Shown here: one piece after another, positions 1 through 7,798 of the stretch | Position numbering within the stretch: position 1 is the stretch's first letter | How the letters are laid out: the number at the start of each line of letters is the position of its first letter | Assembly: GCF_003286915.1 (NCBI RefSeq) | Contig: NZ_QMFY01000011.1 | Location: 124,001-188,000, forward strand | Length of the DNA stretch: 64,000 bases | DNA from: Pseudochryseolinea flava | Lineage (GTDB): Bacteria; Bacteroidota; Bacteroidia; Cytophagales; Cyclobacteriaceae | Direction of reading: 5' to 3' | Translations under genes and position numbers: made by a program | The notes under the pieces: generated by a model | What the model saw: the letters and a program-made list of their open reading frames with translations, nothing else | Told to the model about the DNA's origin: nothing | Database searches by the model: none

Positions 1-770
1 TCGAGAATAGCTGATGTCAGCTGAGGTGTAACCAATTTTCCATTGATGACGAACATAACGTTCATCATCCCTACCTCATCGATATACTTGTGCTCCTTAT
101 GATCGGTCCATAGCACTTGATCAAATCCTTCCTCACGTGCAATTTGTGTGGGATAGAAAGCGCCACCGTAGTTACCGGCACATTTTGCAAAACCAGTTCC
201 ACCTTCTGCCGTGCGTGTAAATTTTGTCTCAACCTTCAAGCGGTAAGGTTTAGGTTGGTACGCTGCCACTGGGCTGTTCATGATAATGAACTTAAAGTGA
301 TCAGCAACTTTTACCCCGAGGCGCGCTTCAAAAGCAAACACCAACGGGCGGATATAAAGGGAAGATCCTTCTGACTTTGGTATCCATTCTTTATCAGTTT
401 CTACCAAAGCGTGAAGCGATTGGATAAACATCTCTTCAGTGATGATCGGCATACACATGCGATCAAGTGAACGATTCAAGCGCGCACTATGCTTGTGCGG
501 ACGGAAAATATTGATGTTGCCATCAGCCATCCAGAAAGCTTTCATGCCTTCAAAGATCGATTGTCCATAGTGCAGTGAAAGCATCGCAGGGCTCACAGAA
601 ATATCTGCAAACGGAACGATGGTAGGTTCATGCCACTTACCGTCTTTGAAATCAGAGACGAGCATATGATCGGCAATGTATTTACCGAATTCCAGGTTAT
701 TAAAATCTGTTTCTTGGATTCTGGATTTTGCAACCCGTTGTACGGGAATCGTGGTCGTGATGGTAGTCAT
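1..770 (-). CDS. ilvE: Branched-chain amino acid aminotransferase, 3' end outside window
   Basis: I translated this minus-strand frame by hand from the ATG at 770. It stays open to the window edge (256 codons), so the C-terminus is missing. The protein is a fold-type IV PLP aminotransferase of the BCAT family, which interconverts Leu/Ile/Val and their 2-oxo acids using 2-oxoglutarate/glutamate. Visible family signatures are HYGQSIFEGMKAF (68-80), FRPHKHSARLNRS (89-101), YIRP (139-142) and GFAKCAGNYGGAFYP (193-207), in which K196 should be the PLP lysine, followed by DEVGMMNVMFV (231-241). It lies 94 bp after a PLP decarboxylase gene on the same strand. The spacing allows a separate promoter, but I could not find a convincing one. 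The family assignment is firm; the substrate preference within it is by homology. Confidence 0.93.
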   Translation of the reverse strand, partial: MTTITTTIPVQRVAKSRIQETDFNNLEFGKYIADHMLVSDFKDGKWHEPTIVPFADISVSPAMLSLHYGQSIFEGMKAFWMADGNINIFRPHKHSARLNRSLDRMCMPIITEEMFIQSLHALVETDKEWIPKSEGSSLYIRPLVFAFEARLGVKVADHFKFIIMNSPVAAYQPKPYRLKVETKFTRTAEGGTGFAKCAGNYGGAFYPTQIAREEGFDQVLWTDHKEHKYIDEVGMMNVMFVINGKLVTPQLTSAIL

Positions 771-864
771 ATATCGTTAAATTATCGCGTCGACAATTTC
801 TTAATAATCTTCTATAATTCTCACAAATTTCTTCAAAAAAGCCCTCGAGTCGATTTAGACCCGC

Positions 865-2277
865 CTACGTAGTGTGCAAAATCGCCTGATGAACCTGGTT
901 TAGCGCCGTCACCGCGATGGCAATATCTTCGGGTTGTGTCTTCCAATTGGAGATTGCCGCCCGAATTCCTGGTTTCCCTTTGTACATTGTGGGCGTAAAG
1001 AACACTCTGCCGTCGTCGCGTATAGCGGCCAAAAATGTTTTGATCTCATCCATCGTAATGACACCTGTGAGGGTAAAGCAAACAACATTCATTCTCACCG
1101 GCGCCAAAAGTTGAAAACGATTGGAAGATGCCTCAAGCGCATCGGCCAATAACTTCGCTGCATCACAGTTGCGTTCAATCATCTCGCGATATCCCTCCCA
1201 TCCATAAGCGAGTAAAGTAAACCAAGCTGGTAACGCGCGAAAGCGCCGTGAGTTTTCAGGTGTGTAGTGAAAGTAATCGGGGCTTGCCAACGGATCGCCA
1301 AGGTAAGCCGCACTATTTTGAAATACCTTCAGTTGCAGTGCCTGGTGACGCGTGAATTGCATCGCCGCATCGTAAGGCACATTCAACCATTTATGCGCGT
1401 CAACGGTGATGCTATCTGCATGATTCACACCGTTCATCAAATGATCGTACTTATCAGAACATGCCGCGAAAGCACCAAAAGCTCCGTCAACATGTAGCCA
1501 AAAGTTGTACTTCTTCTTCAGCTTACCAATAGCGATCATGTTATCAAAATCAACCGTATTCACTGTTCCAGCATTGGCAACGACAATCACGGGATGATTG
1601 ATTTCTTTCAGCACATCTTCCAGCGCATTTACGTCAATCGCTTCCCTTCCGTCCATGGTTGGAACATGAATCATCGATTTTCTACCTATGCCGAGCATGG
1701 ACATCGCTTTGAATATACTGGAGTGAGGTGTCGCACTTACAACCTTAATTGGTGCTTTATCTGATATTCCATCTTGGCTAAAGTCTATACCAAATTGCTC
1801 GCCCACCCATTGCCGACCGATGGCGAGCCCCACGAAATTTGACATCGTAGCGCCCGTGACGAATGATCCAAAGTATTCCTCATCGATGCCCAAGAGTTGT
1901 TTTAGAAAATGAAGTGTTTGTCGTTCCATCTGTGGCGCAATGGAGTCATTACTTCCACAAGCATTTTGATCGTATGCACTCACAAGCCAATCACCTGCAA
2001 TGGATGCTGGCGTGGACCCACCGGTAACAAATCCGAAGTATCGTGGCCCGGCGCTATTCGCCATCTGTTCAGCGTAATAATTTGCAAAAAGGTCGAGCAC
2101 GGCAGACGCGCCGATACCAATCCGTGGCATATCATTCAACATCACATCTGGAATGTAGCGACCAGGAGCCATCTCCGTTTGATTGGAAAAATACTCATTC
2201 GCCAAGCGCAACGACTTTTGTAAAATGGTATCGAGTTGTTGAAAGTCGTGGTGAAGTGTGGTGTTAAGGTATGACAT
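865..2277 (-). CDS. Group II PLP-dependent amino acid decarboxylase
   Basis: A 470-residue cytoplasmic enzyme of the aromatic-L-amino-acid / glutamate decarboxylase family (Pyridoxal_deC). Motifs seen: FGFVTGGSTPAS (81-92), HVDGAFGAFA (262-271) with the cofactor-pairing Asp at 264, and SITVDAHKWLNVPYD (289-303) with PLP lysine K296. The length is normal for the family. Enzymes of this kind turn an amino acid into an amine plus CO2; the sequence does not tell which amino acid. It starts 31 bp after the PaiB gene and shares its strand, so it probably belongs to the same transcript as the PaiA/PaiB-like genes, which handle polyamines in other bacteria. A role in making or balancing biogenic amines is therefore an inference from context. 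Confidence 0.9.
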   Translation of the reverse strand: MSYLNTTLHHDFQQLDTILQKSLRLANEYFSNQTEMAPGRYIPDVMLNDMPRIGIGASAVLDLFANYYAEQMANSAGPRYFGFVTGGSTPASIAGDWLVSAYDQNACGSNDSIAPQMERQTLHFLKQLLGIDEEYFGSFVTGATMSNFVGLAIGRQWVGEQFGIDFSQDGISDKAPIKVVSATPHSSIFKAMSMLGIGRKSMIHVPTMDGREAIDVNALEDVLKEINHPVIVVANAGTVNTVDFDNMIAIGKLKKKYNFWLHVDGAFGAFAACSDKYDHLMNGVNHADSITVDAHKWLNVPYDAAMQFTRHQALQLKVFQNSAAYLGDPLASPDYFHYTPENSRRFRALPAWFTLLAYGWEGYREMIERNCDAAKLLADALEASSNRFQLLAPVRMNVVCFTLTGVITMDEIKTFLAAIRDDGRVFFTPTMYKGKPGIRAAISNWKTQPEDIAIAVTALNQVHQAILHTT

Positions 2278-2308
2278 AAGTGGCTATTCGATAGTGAGGT
2301 TTTTTCGT

Positions 2309-2923
2309 TCAATTTTTTGGATGATGCTTTTTCATTTCGTTCGCAATAGCATGCGCGTTTGCATCGTTACTTTGCTCGAGATGCTTAATGATCGATTGAT
2401 GATTTTTTGCATCACGATTTTGTGATAGCTTATAACTTGCTTCCATTCGCGAAATCTCAATTTGAAATCCTACCAACGCGCGGAGGTTTTGGTTAACGTA
2501 TTCATCAGAAAGTGATTCCATCGTTACAGGATGCTCGACGTGCGCTTCATAGGTATCCAACAGATCTTTCAACGACTGGTATAGTTCCTCACCTTCGATT
2601 GTTCGAATTGAACCATATACATGTACTGCGATGTAATTCCAAGTTGGTACATTTTGATGATCGTACCATGACGAGGATATATAGGTGTGCGGACCTTGAA
2701 AAATAGCCAGCACCTCGTTGGCATTTTCGAACGACTTCCAACTTTTGTTACCGCGCGAAACATGTCCCGACAATATGCTTCCGTCTGCGGACAGCTGCAT
2801 CGGAATGTGAGACGCCCATAAAGATCCTTCCACTTGTGATATCAATGTGCCAAATCCATTCTCTCGAATGAAACTTTTCGTCACTGCTTCATCAGGCTGC
2901 TTAAAATGATTGGGTGTGTACAT
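2309..2923 (-). CDS. paiB: PaiB-type FMN-binding negative transcriptional regulator
   Basis: A 204-residue protein of the PaiB family (FMN-binding split barrel). The start MYTPNHFKQPDEAV and the segment GTLISQVEGSLWASHIPM (25-42) match the family pattern. YISSSWYD followed by VPTWNYIAVHVYGSIR is the conserved core. In Bacillus subtilis, paiB is cotranscribed with paiA and lowers expression of degradative enzymes and sporulation genes; whether it acts as a regulator here is not shown by the sequence. It starts 6 bp after the DJ-1/PfpI gene, so it is almost certainly cotranscribed with it. A PaiA homologue lies three genes upstream in the same run (4098-4616). Confidence 0.9.
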   Translation of the reverse strand: MYTPNHFKQPDEAVTKSFIRENGFGTLISQVEGSLWASHIPMQLSADGSILSGHVSRGNKSWKSFENANEVLAIFQGPHTYISSSWYDHQNVPTWNYIAVHVYGSIRTIEGEELYQSLKDLLDTYEAHVEHPVTMESLSDEYVNQNLRALVGFQIEISRMEASYKLSQNRDAKNHQSIIKHLEQSNDANAHAIANEMKKHHPKN

Positions 2924-2929
2924 AATTTC

Positions 2930-3505
2930 TTAATAGATACATTCAAGGCCTTTTCCAACAGGCTGTACAGAAGCCATTACATCATCTTTAATATTGGCTC
3001 CAGCGGTCTTCTCTAACACCCAGCTGATCAGGTCGAGTGCTGCCAGACATCCTGCTGCTGTCGCAATGTTCCCGTGTGTAACAAGCGGTTTCTCTTCGAC
3101 TTCAACACCAAATGATTTCAATGCTTCTACCGCTGTTGGATACGTGGTCGCAGAAATGTCGTTGAGCAAACCCATGCCCGCAAGCAACAAAGATCCTGAG
3201 CACATCGAGCAAATCACTTGCTTTTCAGGATTCAGTTTGAATCGCGTCAGATAGGATTCGTCGCGCATTAGTTTGCGTGTACCCGCCCCACTTGTAAAGA
3301 AAACAACGTCAGCGGTGTTAGCTTCTTCAATGCTACCATGCGTATCGACAAACAATCCTGTCTGAGATTGATGGCGCGGTGCTGTTCCGAGAATCTTCAC
3401 CTCCCATTGCTTATCACGGAGGCGAACCCGGTTGAATAAATCCCAAGGAAGAAATAGATCGATGTCAGTAAAGTTATCGAACACTACGAGGGCAACTGTT
3501 TTCAT
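2930..3505 (-). CDS. DJ-1/PfpI family protein (class I glutamine amidotransferase-like)
   Basis: A 191-residue protein that starts MKTVALVVFDNFTDIDLF, typical of the DJ-1/PfpI superfamily. The nucleophile elbow is QVICSMCSGSLLLAG (96-110); C102 sits at the position of the reactive cysteine by comparison with isonitrile hydratase and related AraC-amidotransferase domains. There is no DNA-binding domain attached, so it is a stand-alone enzyme or stress protein. Members of this superfamily act as isonitrile hydratases, glyoxalases or proteases, and the sequence alone does not decide between them. It lies 6 bp upstream of paiB and 45 bp downstream of a GNAT gene on the same strand. Confidence 0.85.
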   Translation of the reverse strand: MKTVALVVFDNFTDIDLFLPWDLFNRVRLRDKQWEVKILGTAPRHQSQTGLFVDTHGSIEEANTADVVFFTSGAGTRKLMRDESYLTRFKLNPEKQVICSMCSGSLLLAGMGLLNDISATTYPTAVEALKSFGVEVEEKPLVTHGNIATAAGCLAALDLISWVLEKTAGANIKDDVMASVQPVGKGLECIY

Positions 3506-3550
3506 GAATTATTTTTTTTTAAAAGGGTAGTACACTTTTCGTTCGTTACG

Positions 3551-4045
3551 TCACGACGACAGCCTTTTTCCGAGAATGATGAGACTTCGTTCGACACCAT
3601 CAAGCTCTGCAACATTTGGAAAGTTTGCCCACTCCGTAAAACCAGCTTGCTTAAAAAGCTTAATACTTGGCTCGTTGTGCGCGAAGATGAATCCCAGCAA
3701 TGTTTTGATGCCGAGTGGCGAACAACGCTTCATCGCTTCGTTCAGAATTTCCTTTCCATATCCCTTCCCTCGCGCAGCGGTGTCGAGGTAAATACTAATC
3801 TCGACGGTAGCGTTATATGCAGGTCTACCGTAGAAAGACTGAAAACTCACCCATCCAATTTCGTGTTGCCCAACAGAAACCATCCACAGTGGTCGTTTCG
3901 TCGGAGAATGTTCATCAAACCATTTTCTACGGCTATCCACCGTTACTTCATCAGTATCGGCGGTGACCATGCGCGAGGCGATGGTGGAATTATAAATAGC
4001 CACGATTGTTGGGAGATCGTCGAGGGTGGCGTCGCGAAAGTGCAT
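3551..4045 (-). CDS. GNAT N-acetyltransferase, phosphinothricin-acetyltransferase-like
   Basis: A 164-residue GNAT protein. The N-terminus MHFRDATLDDLPTIVAIYN and the later VEISIYLDTAARGKGYGKEI carry the acetyl-CoA pyrophosphate loop (RGKGYG, R/Q-x-x-G-x-G/A). The segment LLGFIFAHNEPSIKLFKQAG resembles the Pat/Bar group, which acetylates the amino group of small amino acid analogues or methionine sulfoximine. The true substrate is unknown. It is the middle gene of a same-strand run and is separated by 52 bp from the PaiA-like gene upstream. Confidence 0.85.
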   Translation of the reverse strand: MHFRDATLDDLPTIVAIYNSTIASRMVTADTDEVTVDSRRKWFDEHSPTKRPLWMVSVGQHEIGWVSFQSFYGRPAYNATVEISIYLDTAARGKGYGKEILNEAMKRCSPLGIKTLLGFIFAHNEPSIKLFKQAGFTEWANFPNVAELDGVERSLIILGKRLSS

Positions 4046-4097
4046 GTTAGTATGTATATCGAAGTTTCATCTCAGCTTTTGCTAAGACCATTAATAG

Positions 4098-4616
4098 TCA
4101 GTTCAAATCTTTCCTCATGAGCCAATCGGTTTGCGCATCGTCGCCGAGCATAAACACGTGTTCACTAAATTTCTTAAATCCATTTTTCTCATAGAAGCGG
4201 ATAGCCCTGGGATTGTGTTCCCATACACCAAGCCATATCACCTCTACTCCATCTTCTTTAGCACGGCGGATACACTCCTGCATCAATGCATTGCCCACAC
4301 CACCACCGATATAATCTTTTTCCACGTAGATGCGCTCAATTTCTATTGCCTTACCCTGTATTTCAACTGGATTACCGCCTCGTCGAAGTCGGGCAAACCC
4401 AACGCATTCAGCGCCATCGTGTAATAAAATAGTTTGAGCGTTCGTATCAAGGAGTTCTTCCTTTACTTTATCTGAAGAGAAATTCTTCTCGATATAACGC
4501 TTCATATTTTCAGCGGTATTGAACGCACTGAAAGTATCAGAAAAAGTTTTACTACCCAATCGCTGCAGCAAAGGAGCATCGTCGATGGTTGCAATACGTA
4601 TTGAAAATACAGTCAT
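4098..4616 (-). CDS. paiA: PaiA-like polyamine N-acetyltransferase (GNAT)
   Basis: A 172-residue GNAT protein that resembles B. subtilis PaiA along its length: KTFSDTFSAFNTAENMKRYI (23-42), the segment IEIERIYVEKDY, and the C-terminal part with WLGVWEHNPRAIRFYEKNGF and GDDAQTDWLM. The acyl-CoA loop is atypical (GGGVGN instead of RGxG). PaiA acetylates spermidine and other polyamines to detoxify them. I compared it with PaiA from memory, so the symbol should be confirmed by alignment. It starts 3 bp after the stop of the next GNAT gene, which points to translational coupling. PaiB is encoded further down the same run, separated from it by two genes. Confidence 0.82.
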   Translation of the reverse strand: MTVFSIRIATIDDAPLLQRLGSKTFSDTFSAFNTAENMKRYIEKNFSSDKVKEELLDTNAQTILLHDGAECVGFARLRRGGNPVEIQGKAIEIERIYVEKDYIGGGVGNALMQECIRRAKEDGVEVIWLGVWEHNPRAIRFYEKNGFKKFSEHVFMLGDDAQTDWLMRKDLN

Positions 4617-4619
4617 GAC

Positions 4620-5111
4620 TTACAGTTCAAATAAAGATAACTCCATTTTAACGTCGCTTCTTTTATAGGGTCCGTCAACCGGTACATCAACGAATCCAAT
4701 TTTTCGATATAGTGCGAGCGCAGGTTTAAGTTTTGTGCTTGAATACAAAATGATTTTCCGTGCGCCTTTTGATTTAGCTTTTAAGATTGCAGCCTCAGCA
4801 AGTGCCTGTCCAACTTTCATCCCGCGAAACTTCTCATCGACCGCCATCTTCGTGAATTCGTACACACCTTCTTGTACATACTTGAGTGCCACTGTCCCCG
4901 CAATTTCTTTATCAACATATGCCATCAATATTGCACCACCGTGAGCAATGATGTATTCTTCAGGATGCTGCAGCACTTGAAAGTCAATCGGCTCCATCCA
5001 GAAATGTTCTTCGATCCAAGCGCGGTTTAGTTTTTCAAACCACGGTTGGTGAAACGAAATGTAATCTTCTACACGAATCGACACATGCGTCGTGGTAACA
5101 TGCTTTTCCAT
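4620..5111 (-). CDS. GNAT family N-acetyltransferase
   Basis: I chose the internal ATG at 5111 (163 residues, starting MEKHVTTTHVSIRVEDYISF). The frame also allows ATG at 5156, which would overlap the preceding exporter gene by 35 bp; a start at 5111 leaves 10 bp after that stop. Neither start has a clear Shine-Dalgarno. The acetyl-CoA loop is KFRGMKVGQALAEAAI, and the C-terminal YSSTKLKPALALYRKIGFVD is typical of the fold. It lies directly between the EamA exporter and the PaiA-like gene in a compact operon. The substrate is unknown; an amine or amino acid is plausible given the neighbours. Confidence 0.85.
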   Translation of the reverse strand: MEKHVTTTHVSIRVEDYISFHQPWFEKLNRAWIEEHFWMEPIDFQVLQHPEEYIIAHGGAILMAYVDKEIAGTVALKYVQEGVYEFTKMAVDEKFRGMKVGQALAEAAILKAKSKGARKIILYSSTKLKPALALYRKIGFVDVPVDGPYKRSDVKMELSLFEL

Positions 5112-5121
5112 AACAAGGTGT

Positions 5122-6042
5122 TTATCGATCTGACAGTTGGGCTCTCCATGCATCACGCAATTGATATCCTCGATTCACAACGTAGATACCGGCGACGGTA
5201 AGTGCGAAAGCAATCACCGTGTTGAGGTTTAATTGTTCATCAAGTATAAGCCATCCTAGAAACACAGCGACCAACGGGTTGACATAGGCGTACAAAGACA
5301 CGATTGTCATTGGGAGCTTTCGCAATACAAACGTATAACATGCATAGGCGACGACAGAGCCAAGAATAATGAGATACACCAACGCATAGGCAGCTTCTGG
5401 CGTCCACCGAACGGTTTCAAGATCGTCGAAAAATAACGAGAAAGGAATTAGCCACACGCCACCAAAAAACATCTGAATACCGGCATTCAAAAAAGGGTCC
5501 GATGTCGTTTTATCTTTCTTCAACCAAATGCTTCCACCTGCCCAACTGATCACGCCAACAAATACCATGATGATTGACAAGAGATATGTTGGATTGGCAA
5601 ACTCAGAAATATTTTCACCAAAGATCATCACAATACCTGCCAGTCCCATCGCTACACCGAGCAATATCGGTACCGTTGGTTTTTCGTCTTTATTAATGGT
5701 GAGGTTTATAAGGATTACCATTACCGGCATGAGCGAACAAATAATGGCAGCAATACCACTTGGAATCTCTACTTCAGCCCAGGCAACCAGCCCGTTTCCG
5801 AGAGAAATCATAAAGAATCCTGCAATCGCTTGACGTCTGATTTCGCGCCATGACGGTAAACTTGTTTTACGTACGAGCATAACTCCACCCCCGAGAATCA
5901 AACCAGCAATGATCTGTCGGATCACGACAAATAAGAATGGCGGAAAATGTGTTACGGCGATGCGCAAGGCCAAGTAGGTCGTGCCCCAGATCAAACAGAT
6001 GGAAACGAGCGCAATGTACGGAAGAAGTAAACCCTTTTTCAA
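5122..6042 (-). CDS. EamA/DMT-family transporter, likely metabolite exporter
   Basis: A 306-residue integral membrane protein with about ten hydrophobic segments and the two-fold EamA repeat. The first half begins IALVSICLIWGTTYLALRIA, and the second repeat begins near IIMVFVGVISWAGGSIWLKK. Proteins of this size in the drug/metabolite transporter superfamily commonly export amino acids, amines or their derivatives. It is the first gene of the minus-strand run that leads through three acetyltransferases to paiB, so it probably shares a promoter in the 329 bp region upstream and may export one of the modified products. The direction of transport and the substrate are inference. Confidence 0.88.
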   Translation of the reverse strand: MKKGLLLPYIALVSICLIWGTTYLALRIAVTHFPPFLFVVIRQIIAGLILGGGVMLVRKTSLPSWREIRRQAIAGFFMISLGNGLVAWAEVEIPSGIAAIICSLMPVMVILINLTINKDEKPTVPILLGVAMGLAGIVMIFGENISEFANPTYLLSIIMVFVGVISWAGGSIWLKKDKTTSDPFLNAGIQMFFGGVWLIPFSLFFDDLETVRWTPEAAYALVYLIILGSVVAYACYTFVLRKLPMTIVSLYAYVNPLVAVFLGWLILDEQLNLNTVIAFALTVAGIYVVNRGYQLRDAWRAQLSDR

Positions 6043-6181
6043 AGTATGAGCGGTTGTGGTGAAAACTTGCTGACACTAATCAGTTAACAAAACTTGTGAT
6101 TTATACGGCAAAAAAACAGTTTCAGTTTTTAGTATTTTGACCATATCAGTTTTAATGTGACAATCAACTCGCAAAAGTCAA

Positions 6182-6245
6182 CCGGATGTATATGAACATC
6201 TGTCACGGTTCATGCTTACGTCATCCGGATGCTGAACATCTCTGT
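6182..6245. repeat. Imperfect direct repeat, about 43 bp apart
   Basis: Two copies that both start CCGGATG and continue through TGAACATCT lie at 6182-6202 and 6225-6245; the first has three extra bases in the middle. The offset of 43 bp is close to four helical turns, which would place both copies on the same face of the DNA. It may be a regulator-binding pair for one of the divergent units. Confidence 0.45.
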
Positions 6246-6312
6246 TGTAAATAGAGAACTAATAGGTATTTTTGACGCGATTCTCTATTTCGAAGATGTG
6301 GGCGACGATCGT

Positions 6313-6320
6313 TATCTTTG
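6313..6320 (+). promoter_or_regulatory. Bacteroidota -7 promoter element TATCTTTG
   Basis: TATCTTTG fits the Bacteroidota -7 consensus TAnnTTTG. Transcription would begin about 6-8 bp downstream, leaving a leader of roughly 45 bases before the ATG at 6372. It contains the in-frame TTG at 6318, so that codon cannot be the translation start if this promoter is used. Confidence 0.5.
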
Positions 6321-6371
6321 ACTTATAAAATCGTAAGCCACCGCGTTAAGACGCCAAGCCCCTTGCTAGTT

Positions 6372-7787
6372 ATGGTATTCAGCTCCACTGTTTTCCTATT
6401 TTTATTCCTCCCTTTTGTACTTGTCCTGAATTTTATATTACCACCGCGTTTGCGGAATTTCTTTCTGCTCATTGTAAGTCTTGTCTTTTACGCATGGGGC
6501 GAGGGAGCGTTAGTGTTGGTGATGATTGCCTCGACCATGATCAACTACTTCGCCGGTCTTGGGATATCAGGTTTCGCACATCGTCCGAAAGTTTCGAAAG
6601 CAATTCTTGCAATCGGCATTTGCATCAATCTACTCCTACTTGTCTATTATAAGTATCTTGGATTTATCGTTTCAAATCTCCCGTTTGAAATTCCTGAGCT
6701 TGCATTCAGTAAGACCATGGCGCTCCCGATTGGAATTTCGTTCTACACTTTTCATGGACTTTCCTATCTCGTTGATATCTACAGAAAAGGATTACCGGGC
6801 CAGAAGAATCCTTTTGATCTAGGACTATATATTGCATTTTTTCCACAGCTTGTCGCCGGTCCTATTGTAAGATACTCCGACATCGAATCACAAATTCGAG
6901 CACGGCAAGAAACATCTCAAATGTTTTTTGAAGGGATCATTCGATTTATTCAGGGGTTCGCAAAAAAAATTCTCGTTGCCAACACAGCCGCGCTTATCGC
7001 AGACCGAGCTTTTCAACAATCGAGTGACGGCATTTCGATATCAGCAGCTTGGATTGGTGCCATCGCGTATATGCTGCAAATTTATTTTGACTTTTCGGGC
7101 TATTCAGATATGGCCATTGGATTAGCTAAAATGTTTGGCTTCACATTCAAAGAAAACTTCAACTACCCGTATACGGCTATTTCCACACAAGACTTTTGGA
7201 GACGATGGCATATCTCATTGTCGACATGGTTTCGAGACTATCTCTATATCCCGCTCGGCGGAAATCAGAAAGGTCCATTCCGCACCTATCTAAATCTGTT
7301 TATTGTATTCTTCGTCACCGGGCTTTGGCACGGCGCAAGTTGGAACTTTGTTGTGTGGGGACTTTTTCATGGTCTTTTCTTAATTCTTGAGAGAAGTGAA
7401 ATTATTCGAACAGAGAAATTTCCATCCGTGCTCAAACATGTGTACGTAATTCTGGTTGTGTTGGTAGGCTGGGTATTGTTTCGCGCGGATAACCTTAGTC
7501 ATGCTATCCAATATCTGGGCAACATGGTCGGAACCGGTTCTCGTAAAAATGATGTTGCTTTTGTTATGCTAAACAACTACAGCATTTTTCTTTTACTCGC
7601 CGGTGTTTTCTTCTCCATGCATGTAAAATTCCCGAAACGATTATCTTCTCACCGTGATGGTGGGCTCGTTCAGCAATCAAGTTTTCGACTGATCGGCATT
7701 GTCGTTATCCACATGCTACTTTTCATGTTTGCCATATTGGAGTTAGCACAAGCAAACTACAACCCATTCATTTATTTTAGATTTTAG
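6372..7787 (+). CDS. MBOAT-family membrane-bound O-acyltransferase (AlgI-like)
   Basis: I chose ATG 6372 (471 residues) because MVFSSTVFLFLFLPFV is the canonical AlgI/DltB-type N-terminus; an earlier in-frame TTG at 6318 lies inside a likely promoter. The protein has about a dozen membrane helices. Family motifs include GISFYTFHGLSYLVD, the segment AGPIVRYSDIESQI, QDFWRRWHISLSTWFRDYLY and TGLWHGASWNFVVWG with the conserved active-site His at 320. In alginate, cellulose and peptidoglycan systems such proteins pass acetyl groups across the inner membrane to a periplasmic SGNH acetyltransferase, and such a partner is encoded right after it (7799). The polysaccharide acceptor is unknown. No polymer synthase is adjacent. 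Confidence 0.93.
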   Translation: MVFSSTVFLFLFLPFVLVLNFILPPRLRNFFLLIVSLVFYAWGEGALVLVMIASTMINYFAGLGISGFAHRPKVSKAILAIGICINLLLLVYYKYLGFIVSNLPFEIPELAFSKTMALPIGISFYTFHGLSYLVDIYRKGLPGQKNPFDLGLYIAFFPQLVAGPIVRYSDIESQIRARQETSQMFFEGIIRFIQGFAKKILVANTAALIADRAFQQSSDGISISAAWIGAIAYMLQIYFDFSGYSDMAIGLAKMFGFTFKENFNYPYTAISTQDFWRRWHISLSTWFRDYLYIPLGGNQKGPFRTYLNLFIVFFVTGLWHGASWNFVVWGLFHGLFLILERSEIIRTEKFPSVLKHVYVILVVLVGWVLFRADNLSHAIQYLGNMVGTGSRKNDVAFVMLNNYSIFLLLAGVFFSMHVKFPKRLSSHRDGGLVQQSSFRLIGIVVIHMLLFMFAILELAQANYNPFIYFRF

Positions 7788-7798
7788 AAAATGTTGAA

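Larger units (their letters stand above)
6043..6371. promoter_or_regulatory. Divergent intergenic region between exporter operon and O-acetylation pair
   Basis: No gene is visible in this stretch. It separates two oppositely transcribed units and should hold both promoters. It contains an imperfect direct repeat (6182-6202 and 6225-6245) and a good -7 element, TATCTTTG at 6313-6320, reading towards the acyltransferase gene. No matching TTTG lies at the usual 19-21 bp upstream, so the -33 element is weak or absent. Confidence 0.6.

Noticed and set aside
3647-4120. 157-codon plus-strand frame over two GNAT genes
   Set aside because: It overlaps two conserved genes antisense and has no recognisable motif.
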